Positions 17,202 to 27,873 are shown, counted from the stretch's first letter. The stretch is DNA of 64,000 bases from Candidatus Fibrimonadaceae bacterium (GCA_031281345.1 JAITFN010000015.1:1-64000), one strand, 5' to 3'. Notes: a model not told the origin generated them from the letters alone. Numbers and translations are program-made.

Positions 17202-18638
17202 TTAGTAGCAAACCTTGTTTCTTCCAGTTCTCTTTGCTCTGTAAAGCATTTCGTCTGCTACGTCGTAAAGAATTTGAGGATTTTGTTCTAAATGCGGAAT
17301 AAGGCTTGCAATGCCAGCACTAATTGTAATGGAAATATGCTTATCTGAATCTTTAAGTGGAATTTCTGTTTCTTGCACTTCTACTCTAATTTTTTCTGCA
17401 ATTTCAATAGCACCTTCTTCTCCTGTTCCAATGAGCAACACCCCGAATTCTTCGCCACCCAACCTAAATACAAAATCGTGTTCGCGCCTTGCGTGTTTCA
17501 CAAAAATACCTGCAACGCATTTCAACACTTCATCGCCCTGAACGTGCCCATAAGTATCATTGCATTTTTTAAAGAAGTCAATGTCTAGCATAATCAACGA
17601 AATGTATTTTTGTTCCTTTTCCATTCTTGCAAATTCTGGTTCTATTATTTTTTCGTAATATCTTCTGTTGAATATGTTGGTTAAGGGGTCTGTTAAACTT
17701 TCTTTCTCCATGTTTTCCTTTTTTCTCTGTTCCACACTCATAAGCATAATCACAAAAATCGAAACGGATATTATCATAGTTATGAAAAGGAAAGTTGGTA
17801 TAACAAACATTTTGTTGAAGAAGAAATTTTTTGTTGAATAAATGGATTTAATTGGCATTTTTGAAATCAAAACAAAGTTCCGCTCAAAAACAGGGGTAAA
17901 GAATATGTAATGATTATTATCTGCGATAAAAGAATTTGAATAAGAAAAAATTTTATTCTTGTAAGCATTCAGACCAATTTCGTCAAACTTAAAAGAATGC
18001 ATATTTTTTATATAGCCTTCATCAGTTGAGGTTATGAGATTCTCAGAATAATCGAGCAGATATATTTCGTGTTCTGGCACTCTTTTATGCTGTAAAAGCA
18101 CTCTTGTTAATTTCTCTAAATAAAAAGAATGAGACAAGGCACCAATATCTTGCCCCTTGTTGTTGTAAATGTTTATTGAAAAATCCATCAATATCTTGTT
18201 GCTAGGAGAGTCTAAATATGGCAGGGAGAATGAAACTCTCCCATTGGCTTTTTTGGCATTTATGAACCAAGGGCTTTTGATGCTATCTTTATTGGAACTA
18301 ATATAAATTTTCAAAATATCGGGATCAAAATTAATTTTGCCACTGATATATTTTTTTAAAAATTCATCTTTATATTCTAATTCCATCAAATTGGATAATG
18401 TTAGCTTGGATTCTATTAACGATTGTTCCAGTTTTTTTAGATTAAGTGACACATCGCTCAAAAGACTGAGATTTTCGGCATAAGTGCTTGTTTTTACCTG
18501 ATCTGCCAAAAACATTTTGAAATTTGAAATTAAAAACACGGCAAATAGCAAAATACTTATTAAAATGACAACCATTGATAAAAAAACTATCAAACTTTTG
18601 TTAGCATCTTTTGTCCATTTGCGAATTTCAATTGCCAT
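17202..18638 (-). CDS. Membrane diguanylate cyclase with extracytoplasmic sensor domain
   Basis: About 478 aa from the ATG at 18638 (MAIEIRKWTKD); the ORF-track start overlaps uvrC and is rejected. Order: TM helix (residues 13-35), a periplasmic Cache-like sensor (about 40-265), a second TM (about 275-300), and a GGDEF domain with RLGGEEFGVLL. An RxxD inhibitory site (REHD) sits five residues before the GGEEF, so feedback inhibition by c-di-GMP is likely. It synthesises c-di-GMP from two GTP. TATATT lies 9 nt before the ATG. Confidence 0.93.
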   Translation of the reverse strand: MAIEIRKWTKDANKSLIVFLSMVVILISILLFAVFLISNFKMFLADQVKTSTYAENLSLLSDVSLNLKKLEQSLIESKLTLSNLMELEYKDEFLKKYISGKINFDPDILKIYISSNKDSIKSPWFINAKKANGRVSFSLPYLDSPSNKILMDFSINIYNNKGQDIGALSHSFYLEKLTRVLLQHKRVPEHEIYLLDYSENLITSTDEGYIKNMHSFKFDEIGLNAYKNKIFSYSNSFIADNNHYIFFTPVFERNFVLISKMPIKSIYSTKNFFFNKMFVIPTFLFITMIISVSIFVIMLMSVEQRKKENMEKESLTDPLTNIFNRRYYEKIIEPEFARMEKEQKYISLIMLDIDFFKKCNDTYGHVQGDEVLKCVAGIFVKHARREHDFVFRLGGEEFGVLLIGTGEEGAIEIAEKIRVEVQETEIPLKDSDKHISITISAGIASLIPHLEQNPQILYDVADEMLYRAKRTGRNKVCY

Positions 18639-18687
18639 TATGGGTGTAATATAGTAAATTCCTTTATTACTTACTATATTAAAAAGA

Positions 18688-20370
18688 ATGCAGAACGATT
18701 TAGTTTCACGCCTTATGAGCCTACCTGCCAAGCCAGGCGTTTATTTGATGAAGAACTCCAAAGGCGAGATTATTTATATAGGCAAAGCCAAGCTTTTGAG
18801 CAAGAGGGTTCGTAGCTATTTTGATGGGAGGGAAAAAGAAGGCCACAGGGCAGCAATGCTTATGCTCCCGCATATAGTAGATATAGAATGGATAATAACC
18901 GAAACCGAAACCGAAGCCCTTATTTTAGAGGCAAATTTAATAGCGCAGCACCAGCCATATTACAATGTTCGCCAAAAAGACAACAAGCATTTTCCGTATT
19001 TAATGCTTGAAATGCAAGAGAAATTCCCACGCCTTAGGCTAACCCGCAAAACAAAAGAAGACGAAAATCTCTATTTTGGCCCATTTACCAATTCCAACTA
19101 CATAAGGGCTATTCTAGATATGGTTCCACGTCTTTTTTATTTAAGGGAATGCCATTTGACATTTCCATTGAAAAAAGAAGTTCGTCCCTGCCTTAATTTT
19201 CATATGGGCAGGTGCAAGGCTCCTTGCATAGACAATATTACCGAAGAGGAATATATGGAGGGTGTATATGCCGCCAAAATGCTTTTGGAAGGTAAAAACA
19301 CCGAAATTTTAGCGAGGCTGCAAAGGAAAATGCAAATAGCGGCAGCCGAAATGCGTTTTGAAGATGCCAGCAAATATAGAGACCAAGTTTTTGCGGTGCA
19401 AAGCGCATTCGCAAAGCAAAAAGCAGATCACGCAAACAATGCAGGACTAAGCCTTGATGTTATTGCTGTTTGCAGAGCAAAAGAACTGGCAACTGCGGTT
19501 ATAGTTGAGTACAGAAGCGGGATTTTATTCAACAGGCGGCATTTCTATTTGGAAAGCCACTTGGAACAGGAACCTCCGGAGATTTTGTCGGAATTTTTGC
19601 CGGGTTGGTATTTGAGCGTTTCAAAAGATGATTTGCCGCGCGAGATAATTATGGAATTTTCGCTTGGCGAGGAGCAAGAGGCATTTGAAGAATTGCTCGC
19701 AAATTTGGCTGGTCACAAAATTCAGGCTGAGGCTCCGCAAAGAGGTGAAAAACTTGGATATTTGCAAATGGCAAAAGCAAACGCAGAAATGCTCTTGGTT
19801 GAATTACAGGCAAAAGGCGCAAAATACGATGAAATGAACAGGAGCGTTTTTGAACTGCAAAAGGAATTGAATTTAAACAATCCGCCACTCTGCATAGAGT
19901 GCTTTGATATTTCGCATTTGGGTGGGGAAGAGCCTGTGGCAAGTATGGTTCGTTTTGTGAATGGCTTTCCGAGCAAAAGCGATTACAGAAAATACAAGGT
20001 TAAAGTAGCAATGGGTGGAGACGATTTCGCGAGCATGAAAGAAATTTTAACTCGAAGACTTACAAGACTGCGAGCAGAAAAATCCGATTTCCCAGATTTA
20101 CTCCTTATAGACGGTGGCAAGGGGCAGGTTAACGCAGCTTTTGAAGTTTTAGAGAAAATGAATTTAACAGACATTCCCGTTATTGGGCTTGCCAAGCGTT
20201 TAGAGGAAATTGTTTTCCCCGGAGAAAAGCCATCCGTTTTGTTAAAACGTAATCACCCAGCCTTGCAGCTTTTGCAAAGAGCAAGAGACGAGGCACATAG
20301 GTTTGCTATAAAATTCCAGAGGAAGAGGAGGAAACTCCAACCTACAAAGACCTCTCCACTCGCTTTATAG
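18688..20370 (+). CDS. uvrC: Excinuclease ABC subunit C, lacking C-terminal HhH domain
   Basis: Nucleotide excision repair endonuclease of 560 aa. The GIY-YIG domain (KPGVYLMKNSKGEIIYIGKAK), Cys-rich stretch (CLNFHMGRCKAPCIDN), UVR motif and RNase H-like endonuclease domain (ECFDISHLGGEEPVASMVRF, LLIDGGKGQVNAAFEVL) are all present. The protein then stops at EAHRFAIKFQRKRRKLQPTKTSPLAL. The paired helix-hairpin-helix domain that normally follows FAIxFHRxxR is absent. The 3' end overlaps the convergent kinase gene by 29 bp. TATATT ends 7 nt before the ATG. Confidence 0.94.
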   Translation: MQNDLVSRLMSLPAKPGVYLMKNSKGEIIYIGKAKLLSKRVRSYFDGREKEGHRAAMLMLPHIVDIEWIITETETEALILEANLIAQHQPYYNVRQKDNKHFPYLMLEMQEKFPRLRLTRKTKEDENLYFGPFTNSNYIRAILDMVPRLFYLRECHLTFPLKKEVRPCLNFHMGRCKAPCIDNITEEEYMEGVYAAKMLLEGKNTEILARLQRKMQIAAAEMRFEDASKYRDQVFAVQSAFAKQKADHANNAGLSLDVIAVCRAKELATAVIVEYRSGILFNRRHFYLESHLEQEPPEILSEFLPGWYLSVSKDDLPREIIMEFSLGEEQEAFEELLANLAGHKIQAEAPQRGEKLGYLQMAKANAEMLLVELQAKGAKYDEMNRSVFELQKELNLNNPPLCIECFDISHLGGEEPVASMVRFVNGFPSKSDYRKYKVKVAMGGDDFASMKEILTRRLTRLRAEKSDFPDLLLIDGGKGQVNAAFEVLEKMNLTDIPVIGLAKRLEEIVFPGEKPSVLLKRNHPALQLLQRARDEAHRFAIKFQRKRRKLQPTKTSPLAL

Positions 20371-23300
20371 CTTCTTCAAAATCACTGTGCAGCAGCAGTT
20401 CAGAGAGGGTGGACAAAAGCTCTTTGGTTTGGCGCGACCAACGCTTGGAATAAATATCAGAGAGAACGTTTTTGGCTAATTTTTTGTCGTAAGCAGTACA
20501 AGCATACCGGAATTCCAAAAGTTTAGCACGCAAATATGCAGTATCTTCATCATCAAAAACATTTGAATCGTCGTCAGAGTCTATTTTTTGAATTATCTCG
20601 TTAAGGCTATCTAAAAAAGGCGGAGTATCGGTGGATATAACCGCTCTATTGCCCTCATTGCCTGCCATTTCCAAATCGTGGGCAGCCTTGGAAAGTGCTC
20701 TTTCGCCAACATTTGCAAGCACACTTTTTAAGGCATTTGCATTTATAGCAAATAATTTCAAATCTTCGTCTGTTGCGGTATTTATATTATTTGAAATTGA
20801 CTCAAGAACTTGGAATCTTTTCTTGGCATCACGGGCAAAGGCAAGTTCCATAGTAGAACTCATTTTAAAACTTGAATCGCGAGCGCTGATTTTTGAAAGA
20901 GCATACTGGCGGCGAACTTCCCCTATCACTTCTGGGCTTTGCCTATCGCGAATAAATTTATTCAAAATGGAGTTCATCTGGTGAATGTTTATGGGTTTTG
21001 AAATAAAACCATCAAAACCATTTTTCAAAAATAGTTCTGCCTGCCCTCCAATAGCATTCGCTGTTAGTGCAATAATGGGATTGTTATATCCAAATTCACG
21101 AATGGCTCTAACAGCTTCCACTCCATCCATTTCTGGCATCATGTGATCCATGAATATAATATCGTAACTTCTGCCTTTCTTAATTTTTTCTACAGCTTCT
21201 GCTCCGCTATCTGCTGTGTCAATAGTGAGCTTGTAAGGTTGTAGCAAACCTTTGGCAACATATAAATTGGATTCCACATCGTCAACAATAAGCACATTGC
21301 CATAAGGCATTGGTTCGCGTTCTATTCTCGCACTTCTAATTTGCGCGTAACTTATATAACGGAAATTTTGCAAACTTTCAACAAGTTCTTTGCCCAAAAC
21401 ACCCGAATTGGTGCTCTTTTGCGGCAAGCGCACTATAAATTCCGTACCTTTGCCAAGCTCGGTATTCACAGCAACTTCGCCTTTCATCGCCTTTATCAAA
21501 TATTGCGTGATGTTCATGCCAAGCCCAGTGCCTTCAATCAAATAGCTGAAATTAGAGTATTCATCAAATATTTTGTTTTTCTGTTCTTCGGTCATGCCTT
21601 GCCCAGTATCGCTCACGCTAAAAACGAGTGTCATATCAAAATTTTCTTTTTTAGTGTTTTCTGCACTCACCGATAATTTTACTTTTCCAGATTCAGTATA
21701 TTTAAATGCATTGGAGAGCAAATTATTCAAAATCTGCTTAATGTGAATCACATCTCCAAACAACATAACGGGTAGGTTTTCGTCAACATTAAATTCAAAT
21801 TCAACCGCTCTGTTTTTCATTCGCATAATGTTAAGTTGCACAACATCGTTTATCAAACTCGCAACATCATATTCCACAAATGCAATTTCTATTTTATTCG
21901 CCTCTATTTTATATACATCTAATATATTGCTTATAACATCTAAAAGTAAATAACTTGTATTGTAAATCTCAATAAATACTTTTTTCATATCTTGCCCTAT
22001 GGTTTCGTTCTGCAATTGTATTTCGGTGATGCCCATAATTGTAGCCATAGGCGTTCTTATTTCATGGCTTATGCGCGATAAGAATCTATTTTTGAAACGG
22101 CTGCTCTGTTCGGCCAATTCCCTTGCAACAACTAATTCGGTTACGTCTTCGGAATGTTGTATATGTACAATTTCGCCATCGTGCCATTCCATGTATCTAT
22201 CTGTATTGCGATATACACGCCCAGTTAAGGAGCTACGTTCTTCCCATATAACAGTGTTGTGCGGTTCCTTATTCAACTGTAAACAAGGGCAAAATTCGCA
22301 TTTTTTGTCCATTCCCTCCTGAAAAACTTTATAACAAATTTTCCCAATTGCCTCGTCTAAACCGTAATGCTTTTTCATATTTTCGTTTATAAAGAGAATT
22401 TTATCCGTAGATGGGTCGGTAACATATATCATAATATCCAACCCGTTCAGCACGTTTGTGAGAACTTTTATGGATTGTTCTGCGCTTTCTTTGGCTCTCT
22501 CAATTCTCAGTAGCAAGGTTATCAATACAGCTGCCAATACAATGCCAAGCAAACTGAGAACTATTGTAATGCTTTTAATCTCTTTATAATAATTTTCCTC
22601 TGGTATCAAAACTCCTACATACCAGTTGTTTTTCAACCTCTTGAAAAATGCAACCGACTCTTCGTTTCTGTAATTCAACACTCTGCGCTCAGAAATTTCT
22701 GCGCCTTGTTCCAATTCTTCCGCAAGGCTTGATATTCCATAATTCACATCACGGAGTGCCTTGCCCAGTAGCGAGGAATCGGGATGGACAACAATATTTA
22801 ATTCTTCGCTGAGAAGTATTCCTACTTCTGTTTCTGCAATATATATACTGCTTATATATTCTTTGATTTTGGCAAGATTTATATCTAAACAAATTATGCC
22901 CAGCCGATTGCCTTTTTCATCAAAAATACGGCTTACATAAGTGATGATAATTGCGCCAGTCGCCGCATCCAAATATGGCTCCGTAATTCTCACTTCTTTG
23001 CCTAACTTCATCGCTAATTCATGCCAAGGGCGTTCCGATAGCATATAATTGCTTGGCGGAACCCAATCATTGCCAATAATCAATTTTCCATCAAATGCTT
23101 CAAAAACACCATATACATTTATTATGTAAGATGCGAATTTCTCATCGGTTGTCATATATTGGGTTACGTTTTTAATATATTCAGAAAGCATCTCAAAACT
23201 TTTGTGCTGTGAAATCATTATTCGGGCGGTTTCTGCTATGCCACTCAGCACCACTTCATTTTCAAGCAGTTCAAATTCAATGCTAGACTGCATATGAAAG

Positions 23301-23443
23301 ATATCATTCTCAGCCTCCCTTTTCAAATGGTCGTGTTCTAATTTATGCGTCAATAAATAGTTTAAAACTATCATCAACGCAAACGAAAGCACAATCCATA
23401 GAATTTGCGCGTGTAAGTGCTTGGGTATCAGTGAGCGTATCAT
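20342..23443 (-). CDS. Hybrid sensor histidine kinase (dCache-PAS-HisKA-HATPase-REC) with degenerate Hpt
   Basis: A 1033-aa membrane kinase. Order: TM at 13-30, dCache sensor (about 40-290), TM (about 292-312), PAS with a Cys cluster (KKCEFCPC), HisKA with SRISHEIRTPMATIMG (His about 459), and a HATPase with N and G boxes (NNLLSNAFKYT, DTGQGM, GTGLGM). A receiver domain follows with DDVESN and phospho-Asp in FMDHMMPEMDG, then an Hpt-like helical domain. At the Hpt active site the sequence is AINANALKSVLANVG, so the phospho-acceptor His is Asn. It is a paralogue of the upstream kinase and overlaps its stop by 4 bp. Confidence 0.92.
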   Translation of the reverse strand: MIRSLIPKHLHAQILWIVLSFALMIVLNYLLTHKLEHDHLKREAENDIFHMQSSIEFELLENEVVLSGIAETARIMISQHKSFEMLSEYIKNVTQYMTTDEKFASYIINVYGVFEAFDGKLIIGNDWVPPSNYMLSERPWHELAMKLGKEVRITEPYLDAATGAIIITYVSRIFDEKGNRLGIICLDINLAKIKEYISSIYIAETEVGILLSEELNIVVHPDSSLLGKALRDVNYGISSLAEELEQGAEISERRVLNYRNEESVAFFKRLKNNWYVGVLIPEENYYKEIKSITIVLSLLGIVLAAVLITLLLRIERAKESAEQSIKVLTNVLNGLDIMIYVTDPSTDKILFINENMKKHYGLDEAIGKICYKVFQEGMDKKCEFCPCLQLNKEPHNTVIWEERSSLTGRVYRNTDRYMEWHDGEIVHIQHSEDVTELVVARELAEQSSRFKNRFLSRISHEIRTPMATIMGITEIQLQNETIGQDMKKVFIEIYNTSYLLLDVISNILDVYKIEANKIEIAFVEYDVASLINDVVQLNIMRMKNRAVEFEFNVDENLPVMLFGDVIHIKQILNNLLSNAFKYTESGKVKLSVSAENTKKENFDMTLVFSVSDTGQGMTEEQKNKIFDEYSNFSYLIEGTGLGMNITQYLIKAMKGEVAVNTELGKGTEFIVRLPQKSTNSGVLGKELVESLQNFRYISYAQIRSARIEREPMPYGNVLIVDDVESNLYVAKGLLQPYKLTIDTADSGAEAVEKIKKGRSYDIIFMDHMMPEMDGVEAVRAIREFGYNNPIIALTANAIGGQAELFLKNGFDGFISKPINIHQMNSILNKFIRDRQSPEVIGEVRRQYALSKISARDSSFKMSSTMELAFARDAKKRFQVLESISNNINTATDEDLKLFAINANALKSVLANVGERALSKAAHDLEMAGNEGNRAVISTDTPPFLDSLNEIIQKIDSDDDSNVFDDEDTAYLRAKLLEFRYACTAYDKKLAKNVLSDIYSKRWSRQTKELLSTLSELLLHSDFEEAIKRVERSL

Positions 23444-26400
23444 TTGTATAACTCCATAAATTCTGTTGTTTTAGAAACCGCTTCTTCAAAATCGCTGTGC
23501 AAAAGAAGTTCTTGAAGAAGAGCCAAAAAGTCTTTGATTTTTGAAGACCATTGCATAGAGCTAAGCTCGACTAGAATATTCTTGGCGAGTTTTTTATCGT
23601 AATTTGTGCAAGCAGATCGGAACTCCACAAGTTGCGCCCTAAAATACACGGTGTCTTCTTCTTTTGACGCAATTGCATCTTTATCGGATTCAAGCCTTTG
23701 AATCACTTTGCCAAGACCTTCTAAAAAATTCCCTGTTTCGGCAGATATAACCGCTCTATCGCCCTCATTGCCAGCTTTTTCCAGCTTGCGGGCAATATTT
23801 GAAAGTTCTTTTTCGCCAACATTTGCCAAAGCACTTTTTATGGCATGGACATGAATAGTGAATAAGCGTAAATCTTCGTTTGTTGCGTCATTGATGTTCT
23901 TTGAGATTGAATCCATAATTGGTATTTTCTTTTTGGCATCGCGAATAAAAGCAAATAGCAAGTCTGGGTTTGCTTTGAAATCTATTTCATAAGGGCTTAT
24001 TTTTGAAATATTATGCTTTTGGCGAGCCTCCGCTATAACTTCTGGACTCTGCTTGTCGCGAATATACTTGTTCAAAATGTAGTCCATTTGGCGAATATCT
24101 ATGGGTTTTGAAATAAAATCATCAAAACCTTTGTTCAATAAAATCTCTGCCTGCCCAACTATTGCATTCGCAGTAAGTGCTATAATGGGAGCCGAGTATC
24201 CTGAATCGCGCATAATTTTTACCGCCTCCACACCATCCATTTTTGGCATCATCTGGTCCATAAATACAACATCGTAAATCTTGCCGTTCTTAATTTTTTC
24301 TACCGCTTCTTCGCCGCTTTCGGCTATATCAATGGATAGCTTGTAAGGTTGCAGCAAACCTTTGGCAACAAATAGATTAGATTCCACATCGTCAACAACA
24401 AGCACGTTGCCATAAGGCATAGGTTCGCGTTCAATTCTGGCATTCTTTAATTGTGAATCTTTGACAAAACGGGAATTTTGCAGATTTGCGGTTAATTCTT
24501 CGCCCAAAACATCTTCGCTCACAAATCCTTGCGGTACTTTCACATTAACAACCGTACCCTTTCCAACCTCGCTCTCAACGGAAATTTCGCCATTCATCAT
24601 TTGAATGAGATGTTTCACTATGCTCATTCCAAGCCCTGTGCCCTGAACTGCTCTATTGTATTCCAAATTAAAACGGGAGAATTCTTCAAATATTTTGTTT
24701 TTCTGTTCTTCGGTCATGCCTTGCCCCGTATCGCTTATGTTGAAAATAAGCAGGATATCAGAGCTTTCGCTTTTCTTCTCGGAGCTCACAGCCAATTTCA
24801 CTTTTCCTTTATTGGTGTATTTGAACGCATTTGTGAGCAAGTTATTCAAAATCTGTTTAATGCGCAGTTCATCTCCCAATAACTCTGTAGATACATTTGG
24901 GTCAACCTCAAGTTCAAAATCAACAGCTTTGTGGCTGAACTGAACCATATTCAATTGCACAACATCGTAAATCATGCTTGCAATATTGTACTTATTTGAA
25001 ACAAGCTCTAATTTGCCAAATTCCGCTTTTGACAAATCCAGAATATCGTTTATGATATTGAGTAGCAAACTGGCAGAAGCATAAATTTTATTAAGAGCCT
25101 CTTGTGTTGGCAAAGGCAGTGCATCATCTTCAAGTTGAATTTCGGCAATTCCGAGAATGGCATTCATAGGTGTACGAATTTCATGGCTCATTTTTGCAAG
25201 GAATGCAGATTTGGCAATATTAGCTGTTTCGGCTTCGGCTTGTTTTTTTGCCATGATTTTAAGGTTGGTTATATCTTGCACCACTTCAATATATCCAGTA
25301 GTTTCGCCTTTTAAATCCTTTAATTTTGCAACGTCCACCTGATACGATTTGTCTCCATCTGAGAAATATGTTTGTTTAAGCCCTCTTTTTGCGCATTCTA
25401 TGCCGCAATCAATGGTGTTGCATATATTGGCATTCCAGTTACTGCACGGTTTGCCCAAGGCATCTTTAAGCGTTATTCCCAAAAATTCTTCAACCGCAGT
25501 ATTTATGAATGTCCATTTAGCATTTGTATCGGTCACGGTTACGAGAAGCGGTATGGCATTGAGAATGGATTTATACCAATGAACCATAAATTTAGAGTTC
25601 TCGCTTTCTTTGTGCAATTCGTCTAGCATTGCTTTAAGCCCACGCAAGTCACGCAGATATGCTACCACAGAAAAGTCGTCTTTATATTTAACGCGCGTAA
25701 GGATAATCTCGCAAGGGATAGGTTCGCCGTCTAATGTTTGGTGCATCCATTCAAATTGGTTAAAGCCTTTTTCAAAAGTTTCGTTTATAAGCGCAACTGC
25801 TCTCTCACGTGATAACTTCCCATTTGGCTGATATTCTGGCGAGAGTTCGTGGAATTTGTCAATGCATTCTTGCTTGCTGGTCAATTTAAACAACTTAATA
25901 GCCTTCTGATTGCATTCTATAATATTGCGATTTTTATCGAGCATAAGGTAGCCGAGCGGTACATTGTCAAAAACCATTTGCAGATGTTTATCTGCTTCGC
26001 GCATTTTAGTGATTTGCAAATTGCGGCTAATTGCATTGCTCATCATAAATCCAACAGAGGTGAGTATTTCCATTTCTTCTCTTGAAAATTTACGCTCTGT
26101 GTGGCAATTATCAATATTGAAAAATCCCCAAAAATCATCATCTAAAAACAACGGAATTATGACTATGGATTTCACGTCGTAGCTACTCAAAAAATCTTGC
26201 TCGTCTTGCGATAAATCTTTTACCAAAGTGTTTATATTTTCTCTGCGTAAAAATATTTTTTTCCATTCCTGCCGCTTGCCGTAAGAAAAATTGAACCCAA
26301 CTGGAATTGGCACGCACTTTTTGCCATATTCGCTGAGCCATTTATGCCTACACACAAAACGCAAATCGCCGTCAATCATTTCGTTGCGGTAAATTTGAAC

Positions 26401-27873
26401 GCGGTCAACATCAAGGCATTGCCCCATAAGCTCAAGACTTTTTAACAGTGAATTTTCAAAATTGCTTTCGTCATAGTTCTGCAACAAAATAGAAGCTATC
26501 TGATTCACAGTGTTCAGCAAAAGGCCCCTATTTTTAATTTCGTTCACCATTCGTTTTGTATCGCGCAAATCTCGCATATAAGACATCAAAACAACTTCTT
26601 TGTCAAACTCGGCACGTACAAGCATGACTTCGTAAGGAACAGGCTCGCCGTTCAGTTTTTGGTGCATCCATTCAAAATTATAGGAACCATTTTCATAAGC
26701 CTTGGTTGCAACTTTTGTCAATTCATCGCGTGATAATCTCCCATTGGATTGATATTTGGGTGAGAACTCTAAAAATCTTTTAACGAACTCTTGCTTGCTG
26801 GAGAGTTCAAACATTTTAACAACTCTCAAATTGCATTCAATAATGTTTGCATTTTTATCAAATATAATGCTGCCAAATGGCGCATTTTCAAATATTATCC
26901 CCATTCGTTTTTCCAGTTTGTTGTTCACTGCTGTTATACGCGACAATAGTAGGCTTAAAGTAATTGCCATTGTAAGGCCTAGAATCGAAAGGAATTCTGC
27001 TATGCCATTCAAATTTTGGTAATACTCTTTAGAAGGTATTATAACGGAGAGGCTCCAGCCATTTTCCAATTGCCGCATAAAACCAATAGCTTGATTGCCC
27101 TTGTAATCCATCACTTTGCGCTCAGAAATACTTATGCCTTGCCTTAAATCGCTTTCAATGGAGAGACCATCATTCAACTGGCGCAGTGATTTACCCAAAT
27201 ACGAGGGGCTTGGATGGGCAATGATTTCAAATTGCTTATTGAATAATATGCTATAGGTGCCTTCGGTTAAATGCACATTGCTTGCATACTCTTTAATTTT
27301 GCTTAATTTTAAGTCCATGCAAATTATGCCAAGAGATTTGCCTTTATCATCCATAATTCTGCGCGAATAAGTGATAACGGGCACGTCCAAAACAACATCC
27401 ATATATGGTTCAGTAACAGCAATGCCCCCATTAGCTTCAACAGCCGCTTTATACCAAGGACGGTTTTGAGGTGAATAACTATCTGGGGGAACCCTATCAA
27501 CGCTGGCATGAAACTTTCCTTCAAATACATCAAAAATGCCATAAATATCCGTAACCTGAGATAATACATTTTTATTGTTAGACATATATTCAGTGACATT
27601 TTTCAAATACCAAGACACTTTCTCGTAATCATCGCCTTTAATAATCATTTTGCGAGCCGTTTCTGAAATTATGTCCATCATGGTTTTCAGTTCGGTCAAA
27701 TCGGTTTCTATTTTTATGCTTGTATTGTCTAATACATTTTCGGCATCTTGCTTAAGATGCTTTTGCTCTGTACTGCTTATCAAAAGGTAGCTTGTTCCAA
27801 TAACCAACATAAAAGCAAGGAAAACAAGGATCACTTGCCAATAAGATAATATGCGTTTATACTTCGCTACCAT
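23440..27873 (-). CDS. Giant hybrid sensor histidine kinase (dCache-PAS-GAF-PAS-PAS-HisKA-HATPase-REC-Hpt)
   Basis: A 1477-aa protein. TM and dCache domain (1-310) are followed by PAS (about 325-440), GAF (about 455-605), two PAS domains (about 615-875), HisKA with AKMSHEIRTPMNAILG (His about 895) and HATPase (GTGLGMSIVKHL). A receiver follows (DDVESNLFVAKGL, FMDQMMPKMDG, about 1160-1280), then Hpt with TIHVHAIKSALANVG (His about 1340). The two linked PAS copies (MVFDNVPLGYLMLDKNRNIIECNQ and MGIIFENAPFGSIIFDKNANIIECNL) look like internal duplications. It lies between the HD-GYP regulator and its shorter paralogue, overlapping both, so all three are one operon. Confidence 0.93.
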   Translation of the reverse strand: MVAKYKRILSYWQVILVFLAFMLVIGTSYLLISSTEQKHLKQDAENVLDNTSIKIETDLTELKTMMDIISETARKMIIKGDDYEKVSWYLKNVTEYMSNNKNVLSQVTDIYGIFDVFEGKFHASVDRVPPDSYSPQNRPWYKAAVEANGGIAVTEPYMDVVLDVPVITYSRRIMDDKGKSLGIICMDLKLSKIKEYASNVHLTEGTYSILFNKQFEIIAHPSPSYLGKSLRQLNDGLSIESDLRQGISISERKVMDYKGNQAIGFMRQLENGWSLSVIIPSKEYYQNLNGIAEFLSILGLTMAITLSLLLSRITAVNNKLEKRMGIIFENAPFGSIIFDKNANIIECNLRVVKMFELSSKQEFVKRFLEFSPKYQSNGRLSRDELTKVATKAYENGSYNFEWMHQKLNGEPVPYEVMLVRAEFDKEVVLMSYMRDLRDTKRMVNEIKNRGLLLNTVNQIASILLQNYDESNFENSLLKSLELMGQCLDVDRVQIYRNEMIDGDLRFVCRHKWLSEYGKKCVPIPVGFNFSYGKRQEWKKIFLRRENINTLVKDLSQDEQDFLSSYDVKSIVIIPLFLDDDFWGFFNIDNCHTERKFSREEMEILTSVGFMMSNAISRNLQITKMREADKHLQMVFDNVPLGYLMLDKNRNIIECNQKAIKLFKLTSKQECIDKFHELSPEYQPNGKLSRERAVALINETFEKGFNQFEWMHQTLDGEPIPCEIILTRVKYKDDFSVVAYLRDLRGLKAMLDELHKESENSKFMVHWYKSILNAIPLLVTVTDTNAKWTFINTAVEEFLGITLKDALGKPCSNWNANICNTIDCGIECAKRGLKQTYFSDGDKSYQVDVAKLKDLKGETTGYIEVVQDITNLKIMAKKQAEAETANIAKSAFLAKMSHEIRTPMNAILGIAEIQLEDDALPLPTQEALNKIYASASLLLNIINDILDLSKAEFGKLELVSNKYNIASMIYDVVQLNMVQFSHKAVDFELEVDPNVSTELLGDELRIKQILNNLLTNAFKYTNKGKVKLAVSSEKKSESSDILLIFNISDTGQGMTEEQKNKIFEEFSRFNLEYNRAVQGTGLGMSIVKHLIQMMNGEISVESEVGKGTVVNVKVPQGFVSEDVLGEELTANLQNSRFVKDSQLKNARIEREPMPYGNVLVVDDVESNLFVAKGLLQPYKLSIDIAESGEEAVEKIKNGKIYDVVFMDQMMPKMDGVEAVKIMRDSGYSAPIIALTANAIVGQAEILLNKGFDDFISKPIDIRQMDYILNKYIRDKQSPEVIAEARQKHNISKISPYEIDFKANPDLLFAFIRDAKKKIPIMDSISKNINDATNEDLRLFTIHVHAIKSALANVGEKELSNIARKLEKAGNEGDRAVISAETGNFLEGLGKVIQRLESDKDAIASKEEDTVYFRAQLVEFRSACTNYDKKLAKNILVELSSMQWSSKIKDFLALLQELLLHSDFEEAVSKTTEFMELYK

